This document shows, piece after piece, positions 15,999 to 24,160 of a stretch of 64,000 nucleotides of DNA (position 1 is its first letter; each line of letters begins with the position of its first letter). Origin of the DNA: JADKFD01 sp050250665 (GTDB lineage Bacteria > Pseudomonadota > Gammaproteobacteria > Xanthomonadales > SZUA-5). A program made the translations under genes and the position numbers. The notes beneath the pieces were generated by a model. The model made no database searches. It saw only the letters and a list, made by a program, of their open reading frames with translations, and was not told the DNA's origin. The DNA is taken from contig JBFWOF010000019.1 in assembly GCA_050250665.1 (NCBI GenBank), forward strand, positions 1 through 64,000, in the 5' to 3' direction.

Positions 15999-16727
15999 AT
16001 GGACACCTATCACTATCTGGTGCTTGCGCACATCGCTGCCGGCAGCATCGCGCTGCTGACCTTCTGGATCGCCGCCATCGCCCGCAAGGGCAGCCCGCTG
16101 CACAAACGCGTCGGCAAGTACTACCTGCTGGCGATGATCGGCATTGTGGCCACTGCCTTGCCGATGGCCCTAGTGTTTGTGGCCCGCGGCCGCTTGGGCG
16201 TCGGGGTGTTTCTGGGCTATCTGGTGGTCATCACCGCCTCGGGCATGTGGTTGTCCTGGCGCTCGATCCAGCTCAAGCGTGATCGTCCGGGCTATTTCAA
16301 TCCACGCTTCCGCCAGGTGGCCTGGTTGAATCTGCTTGCGGGTCTGGCGGTCTTTGGCGTGGGTCTGCAACTGGGCAGCGCCTTGCTGATGGGTTTCTGC
16401 TGGGTCGGCGTGATCATCGGCATCGGCATGTTGCGGCGCGCGGGCAATCCGCCAGCCATGGCCAACTGGTGGTTGCGCGAACACTATGGATCCATGCTGG
16501 GCAACGGCGTCGCGACCCATATCGCCTTCCTCGGCATCGGCCTGAACGGATTTCTGGCCAGCTTCGGCATTCCTTCGCTGATGCTGCTGCCGTGGTTCGC
16601 ACCCCTGCTGGTGGCGGGCGTAGCCGCGGTCTATCTGGATCGGCGCTATGGCGGGCAGAAAACGGCCCGACGACCGAGCACCCCGCTTCCTGTGGGAGCG
16701 GGCTCTGCCCGCGAACTGTCGCCCTGA
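15999..16727 (+). CDS. Polytopic membrane protein (DUF2306-like)
   Basis: The protein has 242 residues with six or seven hydrophobic helices. A conserved-looking HIAAGSIALLTFW in helix 1 and RKGSPLHKRVGKYY in the first loop recall DUF2306-type membrane proteins. Function unknown. The C-terminal tail after residue 222 (about PSTPLPVGAGSARELSP) is read from a GTGGGAGCGGG repeat copy, so the original end was probably a little earlier. GAGCAGGAG lies upstream of the ATG. Confidence 0.75.
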   Translation: MDTYHYLVLAHIAAGSIALLTFWIAAIARKGSPLHKRVGKYYLLAMIGIVATALPMALVFVARGRLGVGVFLGYLVVITASGMWLSWRSIQLKRDRPGYFNPRFRQVAWLNLLAGLAVFGVGLQLGSALLMGFCWVGVIIGIGMLRRAGNPPAMANWWLREHYGSMLGNGVATHIAFLGIGLNGFLASFGIPSLMLLPWFAPLLVAGVAAVYLDRRYGGQKTARRPSTPLPVGAGSARELSP

Positions 16728-17136
16728 GGTACAGAGCGCCGGCGGACGCCTTGTGGAGGGCGCCGCGCTGCGGCGCCGCTTTGCCCGGCCTGGAGATCAA
16801 GAGCGGCCGCGCAGGCGCGCGGCCCTCCTCAGAGCCGCTGCGCTATCAACACCTGTCGCAAGTTTTTGATGCGTCATTGCGAGGAGTGCAGCGACGAAGC
16901 AATCCAGGGTATGGGCGCACGCCCCTGGATTGCTTCCCCCGGAACAAGTCCGGGGTCGCAATGACGCCGGGCTCTGGTGGGTCCGGACTTGTCCGGACGC
17001 TTCAGGAGCGCCTGAGCAGGAGCGTCCAGACAAGTCTGGACCTACAGCGCCCGTAGCCTTCCTGTGCCCCGTACCCCGTGCCCCGCTCAAGCTCCCGTAT
17101 ACTCGCCGGCCTCCTTTCTCCCGCTGACGCCTGCGT
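16728..17136. repeat. Repeat-filled gap before glyQ
   Basis: At least four families lie in series. 16752-16834 is the GTGGAGGGCGCCGCGCTG hairpin. 16869-16966 is CGTCATTGCGAGGAGTGCAG with its inverted end GTCCGGGGTCGCAATGACG. 16977-17046 is GTGGGTCCGGACTTGTCCGG with inverted GTCCAGACAAGTCTGGACC, a family also at 25581-25603, 38199-38276 and 48310-48376. 17066-17092 is a run of GTGCCCC-type heptamers. The glyQ promoter must lie in the last 50 bases or within the repeats. Confidence 0.75.
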
Positions 17137-18033
17137 ATGTCTGCCCCGACCTTTCAGGACATCATCACCCGACTGAACGCCTACTGGGCCAATCAGGGCT
17201 GCGTGCTGATCCAGCCGCTGGACACCGAAGTTGGCGCCGGCACCTTTCATCCGGCGACCTTTCTGCGCAGCCTGGGCCCGGAGCCGTGGAATGCGGCCTA
17301 TGTGCAGCCTTCGCGCCGCCCGACCGACGGTCGCTATGGCGAGAATCCCAATCGCTTGCAGCACTACTACCAGTATCAGGTGATTCTGAAGCCCTCGCCG
17401 AAGAACATTCTCGAACTCTATTTCGGTTCGCTGGTGGCGCTGGGTATCGATCCGCTGGTGCACGATCTGCGCCTGGTCGAGGACAACTGGGAATCGCCGA
17501 CGCTGGGCGCCTGGGGTCTGGGTTGGGAAGTGTGGCTCAACGGCATGGAAGTCACCCAGTTCACCTATTTCCAGCAGGCCGGCGGCATCGAGTGCAAGCC
17601 GGTCTCGGGTGAGATCACCTACGGTCTGGAACGCCTGGCGATGTATCTGCAGAACGTCGAGAATGTCTACGATCTGGTCTGGACCACGGGTCCGCAGGGC
17701 GTGGTCAGCTATGGCGATGTGTTCCTGCAGAACGAGATCGAGCAGAGCGCCTACAACTTCGAAGCCGCCAATGTGGCCGAGCTCTTTCACGCCTTCGATG
17801 CCCACGAAGCCGAGGCCAAGGCGCTGGTCGAACGCGGTCTGCCGCTGCCGGCCTACGATCAGGTCTGCAAGGCCAGTCACAGCTTCAATCTGCTCGACGC
17901 CCGTCGCGCCATCAGCGTGACCGAGCGGCAGCGCTACATCCTGCGTGTGCGCACCATCGCCAAGGCGGTGGCCGAGGCCTATTACGCCCAGCGCGAGAAG
18001 CTCGGCTTTCCGGGCGTGAAGAAGGCGGCCTGA
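17137..18033 (+). CDS. glyQ: Glycyl-tRNA synthetase alpha subunit
   Basis: The 298-residue catalytic subunit of the alpha2beta2 glycyl-tRNA synthetase activates glycine. Strongly family-typical stretches include FQDIITRLNAYWANQGCVL, EVGAGTFHPATFLRSLGPEP and QQAGGIECKPVSGEITYGLE. Its partner glyS normally follows directly; here a VapBC-type toxin-antitoxin pair is inserted between them, leaving 790 bp between glyQ and glyS. Confidence 0.97.
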   Translation: MSAPTFQDIITRLNAYWANQGCVLIQPLDTEVGAGTFHPATFLRSLGPEPWNAAYVQPSRRPTDGRYGENPNRLQHYYQYQVILKPSPKNILELYFGSLVALGIDPLVHDLRLVEDNWESPTLGAWGLGWEVWLNGMEVTQFTYFQQAGGIECKPVSGEITYGLERLAMYLQNVENVYDLVWTTGPQGVVSYGDVFLQNEIEQSAYNFEAANVAELFHAFDAHEAEAKALVERGLPLPAYDQVCKASHSFNLLDARRAISVTERQRYILRVRTIAKAVAEAYYAQREKLGFPGVKKAA

Positions 18034-18130
18034 GATACCGGTGAGTCTGGACGCTGCGTCAGTCCGGACCCACCCGGGATCGCGGAAGCAGGCCGCTCAA
18101 GAGCGCTGACCTTGATGCTCCAAGATGCAG

Positions 18131-18154
18131 CCCTTATTATGGCTAACCCTTATT
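18131..18154. promoter_or_regulatory. Candidate autoregulatory promoter/operator of the VapBC pair
   Basis: The direct repeat CCCTTATT (18131-18138 and 18147-18154) is spaced 16 bp apart, upstream of the antitoxin ATG. It overlaps a TATTAT -10-like box. The stretch is distinctly AT-rich against its surroundings. Ribbon-helix-helix antitoxins commonly bind such repeats with their toxin to repress their own operon. Inference from layout. Confidence 0.4.
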
Positions 18155-18166
18155 GAGGGCCATGCA

Positions 18167-18418
18167 ATGACGAATGTGACCTTTTCGGTGGATGACGAAC
18201 TGCTGCGCAAGGCACGCAAGGTCGCCGTTGATCGTGACACCACGGTGACCCAGATGTTGCGCGGGTTCCTGGAGCAGCTGGTGGCCTCCGATGAGTCCAT
18301 CGCCAGGCAGCGCGCTGAGGAATTCCGCCGCGTGACCCGGAAGCTGGCGCGCAATGCAGGCGGCGTGAAGTTCAATCGCGAGGAACTCTATGACCGCGAT
18401 GTGCTTCGTCGATACTAA
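18167..18418 (+). CDS. VapB-like antitoxin (ribbon-helix-helix)
   Basis: The protein has 83 residues. The N-terminal half (VTFSVDDELLRKARKVAVDR then TTVTQMLRGFLEQL) has the strand-helix-helix look of RHH antitoxins, and the basic C-terminal half would wrap the toxin. It overlaps the PIN-domain gene by 29 nt, the usual antitoxin-first order. It sits inside the glyQS operon with its own AT-rich upstream region. Confidence 0.82.
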   Translation: MTNVTFSVDDELLRKARKVAVDRDTTVTQMLRGFLEQLVASDESIARQRAEEFRRVTRKLARNAGGVKFNREELYDRDVLRRY

Positions 18419-18824
18419 TGTGCTGGTCTACGCCAACGACTGGCAGCTGCCGCACAAGCAGGCGCTGGCCTTCGATGCCATCGCTGAATTGCTTGAGCAG
18501 GAGCGTCTGGTGCTGTCGGTGCAGGTGCTGAATGAATTTGCCGCGACCTTGCTGAAGCCCCGTTTCGGATACGCGCTGGATGAAGTCCGCGAAGCCTTGG
18601 GGGTGTACCTGCGCAGTCCGCTGATTCCCATGGATGAAGCCTTGACGCTGCGCGCGCTGGACGCGCGCGAGCGCTACCAGATCTCGCTCTGGGACGGATT
18701 GATCGTCGCCGCCGCCGAGCGCGGTCGCTGCGCCGAGATTCTTACCGAAGATCTGAACCACGGGCAGGAGTACTTCGGAGTACGCGCCCGCAACCCTTTC
18801 CTTTCTGCTGTTTCGGAACTCTGA
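18390..18824 (+). CDS. VapC-like PIN-domain toxin (putative RNase)
   Basis: The protein has 144 residues. The four acidic PIN residues are visible: D8 in CFVDTNVLVYAND, E49 in VLNEFAAT, D102 in SLWDGLIVAAA and D121 in ILTEDLNHGQ. PIN toxins are Mg-dependent RNases, and many characterised VapC toxins cut tRNA or 23S rRNA. The stop overlaps the glyS start as TGATG, so ribosomes finishing the toxin could re-initiate on glyS. The site, between the two subunits of a tRNA synthetase, is unusual. Confidence 0.87.
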   Translation: MTAMCFVDTNVLVYANDWQLPHKQALAFDAIAELLEQERLVLSVQVLNEFAATLLKPRFGYALDEVREALGVYLRSPLIPMDEALTLRALDARERYQISLWDGLIVAAAERGRCAEILTEDLNHGQEYFGVRARNPFLSAVSEL

Positions 18825-20992
18825 TGACCACCACCGCTGATCTGCTCGTTGAACTGCTCTGCGAAGAGCTTCCGGCCAAGGCCGTCGCCGATCTGGCTCA
18901 GGGCCTGCGCACGGGCTTGTGCGAGCGCCTGGGCAAGGCCGGCATCGAGCATCCGGCGGATCAGGCGCAGGCGCTGTGGACGCCGCGGCGGATTGCCGTG
19001 CTGATTCCGGGTGTCGCCCTGGCCCAGCCCGAGCAGACCTCCGAGCGTCGCGGTCCAGCGCTGGCAGCCGCCAGCGCGCCCGATGGCAGCCCGAGCAAGG
19101 CGCTGATCGGCTTTGCCGCCTCCTGCGGGGTGCCGGTCGAGGCGCTGGAGAAGCTGGAGACGGACAAGGGTGCCTGGTTTGTCCATCGCAGCACCAGGCC
19201 CGGCGCACTCACCGCCGACGTGCTGCCGGCCATGGTGGCCGAGGCCATCGAGGCCCTGCCGCTGGGCAAGCCGATGCGCTGGGGCAGCAATGACTTCGCC
19301 TTCCTGCGCCCGGTGCATGGATTGATCGTGCTGCTCGGCGAGATGGTGCTGAACGCGCAGGTCTATGGCGTTGGCAGCGGTCGCCGTACCCGCGGCCATC
19401 GTTTTCACCATGCCGACGAGGTGTCGATTGCCCGTCCGGCCGACTACGCGACCACACTCGCTGCCGCCCATGTCCAGGTCGATCCGCAAGCCCGGCGCGA
19501 ACGCGTGCGCGCGCAGGTCAGCGCTGCGGCGCAGTCCCTGGGCGGGCAAGCGCGCCTGCCCGAGGATCTGATCGACGAGGTCAGCAATCTGACCGAATGG
19601 CCCTGCGCCATCGCCTGTTCGATCCCGGCCGAGTACATGCGCCTACCCGAAGCGGTGATCGTGACCACCATCGAAACCCACCAGCGCTTCTTCCCGGTGC
19701 TCGACGGTGCCGGCAAGCTGATGCCCAGTTTTGTCGGAGTCGCCAATATCGACAGCAAGGATCCGAACGAGATCCGCAAGGGCTACGAGCGCGTGGTGCG
19801 CCCGCGCCTGGCCGATGCGGCCTTCTTCTTCGATCAGGATCTGAAACAGCCGCTGGCCGAGCACGTCGAAGCGCTGAAGACCGTGACCTACCAGCAGAAG
19901 CTGGGCAGTCTGCACGACAAGACCGAGCGCGTGATCGCCCTGGCGCGCGCCGTGGCCCCGGCCGTGGGCGTGGATCCGGGTCTGGCCGAGGCGGCGGCGC
20001 GGCTGTCCAAGGCCGATCTGCAGACGCGCATGGTCGGCGAGTTCCCGGAACTGCAGGGTCTGATGGGTCGCCACTACGCGCTGGCCCAGGGTCAGCCCGA
20101 GGCCGTGGCAGTGGCGCTGGACGAGATCTACGCGCCGCGCCAGTCCGGCGTGCCGATCGCCGCCAGCCCGCTGGGCCGGGTGCTGGCGATTGCCGAGCGG
20201 CTGGATACCCTGGCAGGCATCTTTGCCGTTGGCCTCAAGCCCACCGGCAACAAGGATCCCTTCGCGCTGCGCCGCGCAGCGCTGGGACTGGCGCGCACGC
20301 TGATCGAGGGCGATATCCGCCTGGATCTGCCGCAGATTCTGGAGAAGGCGGTGCTCGGCATTCCGGCGCAGAGTCTCAAGGACTATCTGGCCAAGGTCGC
20401 CAACAATGTCTTCGACGACGACACGCTGCTCGGCAAGCTGGCTGATCAGCTGACGGCACCGGCGGTCAACGAACTCTACGAGTTCATCCTCGAACGCACC
20501 CGCGCCTATTACAGCGAGGCGGGCATCACTGGCGATGTGTTCGAAGCCGTGGCGGCGCGACGCCCGCATGACCTGGTCGATTTCGATCAGCGCCTGAAGG
20601 CGGTGCTGGCCTTCAAGCAGCTGCCGGCCTGCCAGAGCCTGGCCGCCGCCAACAAGCGCATTCGCAACATTCTGCGCAAGGCCGGCGAGAGCGGTATCGA
20701 TATCGCGGCGCTGGGTGGCGTGGACGAGAACAGGCTGCATCATGATGCCGAGCGGGCGCTGTACAGCGCGATCCGCTCAGCCGAGAGCGACACCGGCGCG
20801 CGCTTCGAGGCCGGCGAGTATGTCGAAGGCCTGAGCCGACTGGCCGATCTGCAGGCGCCGGTCGATGGCTTCTTCGACGGGGTAATGGTGATGGCTGACG
20901 AGGTCGTCGTGCGCAACAACCGACTGGCCTTGCTGGAGCGATTGAGCACCCTTTTCCTGAAGACCGCGGATATCTCGCTGCTGGCCGGATGA
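18824..20992 (+). CDS. glyS: Glycyl-tRNA synthetase beta subunit
   Basis: The 722-residue beta subunit handles tRNA(Gly) binding. Typical blocks include LLVELLCEELPAKAV at the start, AIEALPLGKPMRWGSNDFAF and RPVHGLIVLLGEM in the first third, and TGNKDPFALRRAALGLARTL before the C-terminal anticodon-binding region. The full expected length is present. Its ATG overlaps the PIN-toxin stop, and there is no clear independent ribosome site, which suggests dependence on translation of the toxin. Confidence 0.96.
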   Translation: MTTTADLLVELLCEELPAKAVADLAQGLRTGLCERLGKAGIEHPADQAQALWTPRRIAVLIPGVALAQPEQTSERRGPALAAASAPDGSPSKALIGFAASCGVPVEALEKLETDKGAWFVHRSTRPGALTADVLPAMVAEAIEALPLGKPMRWGSNDFAFLRPVHGLIVLLGEMVLNAQVYGVGSGRRTRGHRFHHADEVSIARPADYATTLAAAHVQVDPQARRERVRAQVSAAAQSLGGQARLPEDLIDEVSNLTEWPCAIACSIPAEYMRLPEAVIVTTIETHQRFFPVLDGAGKLMPSFVGVANIDSKDPNEIRKGYERVVRPRLADAAFFFDQDLKQPLAEHVEALKTVTYQQKLGSLHDKTERVIALARAVAPAVGVDPGLAEAAARLSKADLQTRMVGEFPELQGLMGRHYALAQGQPEAVAVALDEIYAPRQSGVPIAASPLGRVLAIAERLDTLAGIFAVGLKPTGNKDPFALRRAALGLARTLIEGDIRLDLPQILEKAVLGIPAQSLKDYLAKVANNVFDDDTLLGKLADQLTAPAVNELYEFILERTRAYYSEAGITGDVFEAVAARRPHDLVDFDQRLKAVLAFKQLPACQSLAAANKRIRNILRKAGESGIDIAALGGVDENRLHHDAERALYSAIRSAESDTGARFEAGEYVEGLSRLADLQAPVDGFFDGVMVMADEVVVRNNRLALLERLSTLFLKTADISLLAG

Positions 20993-21159
20993 TGGTCGGG
21001 CCGTGTTCGGCCCTCTCCCGGTTCGGAACCAGGGCTTCGCCAAGCTTAATGGACCTGTGTCGCCGAAGCACGTGACATTCGTTTACCGGTTTCGGTGATC
21101 GATGCTGAGACAAGTTACGCGATAGCTACTCCATGGAAGAGATTTTCACGGGGGTAGTC

Positions 21160-21858
21160 ATGAGTACATCAGCAGAACAGATACTGGACATTGCCGCCGC
21201 CCATCTGGGCGAGCCTTACCGCCTCGGTGCCCGCGCGCCGATGCTGGACCCGGCCTGGAAGGGCCCCTGGGATTGTGCCGAGTTCGTGTCCTGGTGCGTG
21301 TATCGCGCCAGCGGCATGCTCTATGGCGTCAAGCCCGACAATCCGATGCTGGCTGACGCCTACACCGGCTATTGGGCGGCGCAAGCGCAGCGCGATCAGG
21401 CTACCGTCGCCGTGGCCGAGGCCATGACCATTCCCGGCGCCGTGCTGCTACGCGCGCCGCAGGCCGGGAAAATCGGACATATCGTGTTCTCCGACGGTAC
21501 CGGCGGCACCATCGAGGCTCACAGCACCGGCCGCGGCGTGATTCGCCATACGGCCGCCGGCCGGCGCTGGGATTGCGGCGTGCTGGTCCCGGGTATCGAG
21601 TATTTCCGCACCGAGCTGACCCCGGCCTATCGGCCGCCGGAGCCGGTGATCACGGTCACCCGGCCGCTGACCCGCGGCCCCACGGTCAAGCGCGTGCAGC
21701 AGGCGTTGACCGATCGGCAATTCCCGGTGGGTCCGATCGACAGCATCTACGGCCCGCAGACCGAGCACGCCGTCAGCCTGTTCCAGGCTGCCCACGGGCT
21801 GGTCGCCGATGGCGAGGTCGGAGCGCTGACGCTGGAAGCGCTGGGTCTGGTGGATTAG
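21160..21858 (+). CDS. NlpC/P60-like peptidase with peptidoglycan-binding domain
   Basis: The protein has 232 residues. The first domain has C39 in GPWDCAEFVSWCVYRA and H107 in GKIGHIVFSD, the Cys-His arrangement of NlpC/P60 or CHAP amidases. The second (about 165-232) is a PG_binding_1 repeat with TRGPTVKRVQQAL and GPQTEHAVSLFQAAHG. No signal peptide is seen, as in phage endolysins or proteins exported by other routes, but no other phage gene is nearby. I chose the ATG at 21160 because GGGGG sits just upstream. It stands alone after glyS. Confidence 0.82.
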   Translation: MSTSAEQILDIAAAHLGEPYRLGARAPMLDPAWKGPWDCAEFVSWCVYRASGMLYGVKPDNPMLADAYTGYWAAQAQRDQATVAVAEAMTIPGAVLLRAPQAGKIGHIVFSDGTGGTIEAHSTGRGVIRHTAAGRRWDCGVLVPGIEYFRTELTPAYRPPEPVITVTRPLTRGPTVKRVQQALTDRQFPVGPIDSIYGPQTEHAVSLFQAAHGLVADGEVGALTLEALGLVD

Positions 21859-22334
21859 CGCGGCGAGCCGCGCCAAGGCTGGGCGCGACGGCTTTGAGGA
21901 GGGCCGCGCGCCTGCGCGGCCGCTCTTGATCTCGTGTTGGCCAAAGCGGCGCCGCGGCCGCCGGCGCCCTCCAAGGCGCGTAGCCCGGTGTGGCTCTGCA
22001 TGAACCGATATCGTCAGCTGTTGATGCGTCATTGCGAGGAGCGCAGCGACGAAGCAATCCAGGGTATCGCCGCGCGTCCCTGGATTGCTTCCCCCGGATC
22101 AAGTCCGGGGTCGCAATGACGACGGCGGGTTCATGGCCAGTGTGCAGTGTCGGGCCGACACAGATGGCCCGCAATGACGATCTCTTCGGGACATCTCGAA
22201 GATCCAAACGCTCTGCTTCGCGTTCTCTCTGCTTTTCCTCTGCGTTCTCTGCGTCCAGCTTCTGGCCGCGACCTGCCTCAGGACAGGATCGTCACGTCGC
22301 CGGTCGCGCTGCGAGGGCGCTCAAGGCTGCCCGC
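21859..22334. repeat. Repeat-filled gap between the hydrolase and TPR genes
   Basis: 21893-21985 is an inverted copy of the GAGGGCCGCGCGCCTGCGCG hairpin family. 22000-22180 is bounded by CATGAACCGATATCGTCAG and GTTCATGGCC...GTGTCGGGCCGACAC and contains at 22024-22120 a CGTCATTGCGAGGAGCGCAG / GTCCGGGGTCGCAATGACG element. 22215-22262 is a single nonamer arm (TCTGCGTTC type). No coding region is supported. Confidence 0.75.
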
Positions 22335-23990
22335 TCAGCCCGCCGCCGCGGCCATCTGCCTGAGCTTCTCGCGCACACGTGGTGCCAGGCGCTCGTAGTG
22401 GGCGCCGAGCAGCAGGCGCAGCTCGTTCTCCTCGACGAGGCCAATGGACTGCCGGAACTGGCACTTGGCCTCGGTAATGCGCTGCTGCATGGCCATGATC
22501 TTGTCTTCGGTATCGACCCGCATCGCGGTGGCATGCGGGTGCTCCCGGCGATAGCGCTCGATCCGCTCGCGATGGCGTGAATGCAGCATCGCTGGTGTGA
22601 GCTCGGCCGCCAGCGCGCTGAGGTCGACCTTGCCGCGATATCCGAAAGGGCTGCCGCTGCCGGCATTGTTGGTGATCAGAAAGCCGCCATCGTCGAAGGC
22701 CGTTTCCAGTTCGACCACCGCCGGGCGCTGCCACTGGCCGCGGAGCTTGAGCCAGGCCCAGGCCAGCCAGCCCGGCCATTTGGGCTCGATGCTGTAGCTG
22801 GCGGCGCAGGTGACGCCATCGGCGGCGGCGTAGATGCGCACCAGCGTCGGGCCGGCGAGCTGCTCGGCCAGATGTTCGGGTTCGTAGTCACCAATCACCC
22901 GGAAGCCCTGTGCTCCGAGGATCCGGGTCACCCGTTCGGCGTGTTCGCGCATGAAGCGCGGATAGCGTTCGATGGAGGTGGTGACGTAGCAGGGCTCGGC
23001 CTCGTGGGCCAGGGCGTGAATCTTGTAGGCCACGTCGATGGCAAGCACATCGTCCGGGTCTTCGGAGACAAACTGGGTCATCGACTGATCCAGGCTCAGA
23101 CCGCCACGCACGCCGGCGGCGGCGCTGCGGATCATCGACGCCGCCATGTCGTGGCCCAGCGTCGCCTTTTCCCGGGCGCTGACCTGAAGCAGGCCCTGCT
23201 CCAGCAATCTGGCCATCTGTTCGCGTTCGCCGCGACCGCCGTCCAGCGAGCAGGCGCGCATGTCGACAATCGTGGCGCGTTCCGGATCATCGGTGGGAGT
23301 CACCGCCAGGACCGCGTCAAAGGCGGCCAGGGCGGCGTCGTAGGCACCGAGGTAATGCAGCACATTGGCCAGTTGCAGGCGCACCTGCGGGTTGTTCTTC
23401 AGTGCCAGCGCCTGTTCCAGATCGACCCGGGTCTGCTCCAGGCCCTGACGCGACCAGCGCTGCCCGGAGACTGTCCGGATGACATCAGGTCCATCCGCCA
23501 CCTCGTCGCCAAAACCGAGCATGGCGCCCAGCCGATGCATGCGGGCGCGTTCGACGTAGGCCTCGGACAGGCGCGGATCCAGCGCCAGCGCGCGATCCAG
23601 CGCCGTCGCCGCGGCTTCGCGCTGCTCGGCGCCATCCAGCAGGCGTGCCAGCATCAATTGGGCACGCGCCAGTTTCGGATCGAGCTCGATCGCCCTGCGC
23701 ACATCGGATTCCGGATCGCTGGCGCTCTCGCCCTCCATTGCCAGCTCGGCGCGCAGCAACCAGGCCTGGGCGTAGTCGGGCTTCAGCGCCAGCACCCGTT
23801 CGATCTCGAGCAGGGTTTCGGCCGGGCGTCCGAGCGCACGCAGCGTGCGCGCACGATGCCAGTGCAGCGGCGCCTGCTCGGGATATTCCTCGATCAGCGC
23901 GTCGATCAGATCCAGCGCACGATCGATATCGCCGCTGCGCAATTCCAGCGCAAACCGCTCCAGTCGTTCGCGCGCAGTTATCTGCGCCAT
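22335..23990 (-). CDS. TPR-repeat protein with unknown C-terminal domain
   Basis: The protein has 551 residues and is probably cytosolic (no signal). Residues 1-300 are tetratricopeptide-like helices, for example ALDLIDALIEEYPEQAPLHW and ARAQLMLARLLDGAEQREAA. The last 250 residues are a separate alpha/beta region with VTTSIERYPRFMREHAERV, a GSGSPFGYRGKVDL loop, and a helical tail (AKCQFRQSIGLVEENELRLL). I do not recognise that domain. GGGGAG precedes the ATG at 23990. It diverges from the acyl-CoA dehydrogenase gene. Confidence 0.75.
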   Translation of the reverse strand: MAQITARERLERFALELRSGDIDRALDLIDALIEEYPEQAPLHWHRARTLRALGRPAETLLEIERVLALKPDYAQAWLLRAELAMEGESASDPESDVRRAIELDPKLARAQLMLARLLDGAEQREAAATALDRALALDPRLSEAYVERARMHRLGAMLGFGDEVADGPDVIRTVSGQRWSRQGLEQTRVDLEQALALKNNPQVRLQLANVLHYLGAYDAALAAFDAVLAVTPTDDPERATIVDMRACSLDGGRGEREQMARLLEQGLLQVSAREKATLGHDMAASMIRSAAAGVRGGLSLDQSMTQFVSEDPDDVLAIDVAYKIHALAHEAEPCYVTTSIERYPRFMREHAERVTRILGAQGFRVIGDYEPEHLAEQLAGPTLVRIYAAADGVTCAASYSIEPKWPGWLAWAWLKLRGQWQRPAVVELETAFDDGGFLITNNAGSGSPFGYRGKVDLSALAAELTPAMLHSRHRERIERYRREHPHATAMRVDTEDKIMAMQQRITEAKCQFRQSIGLVEENELRLLLGAHYERLAPRVREKLRQMAAAAG

Positions 23991-24160
23991 GTGTCGCTCC
24001 CCTGCGATTACCAACCAAGAATAGCCGCTTGTGTCGCGCAGCGATCGCCGCGCGGACGTAGTGATTGCCTGAACGCTGCAAAATTCCGGACGCTTTGCCC
24101 TCGCAGGCTCGGGCCCTCAGCGCTTACGCTCCCAACTTGCCGTTGACCGAGGAAGCCCGC

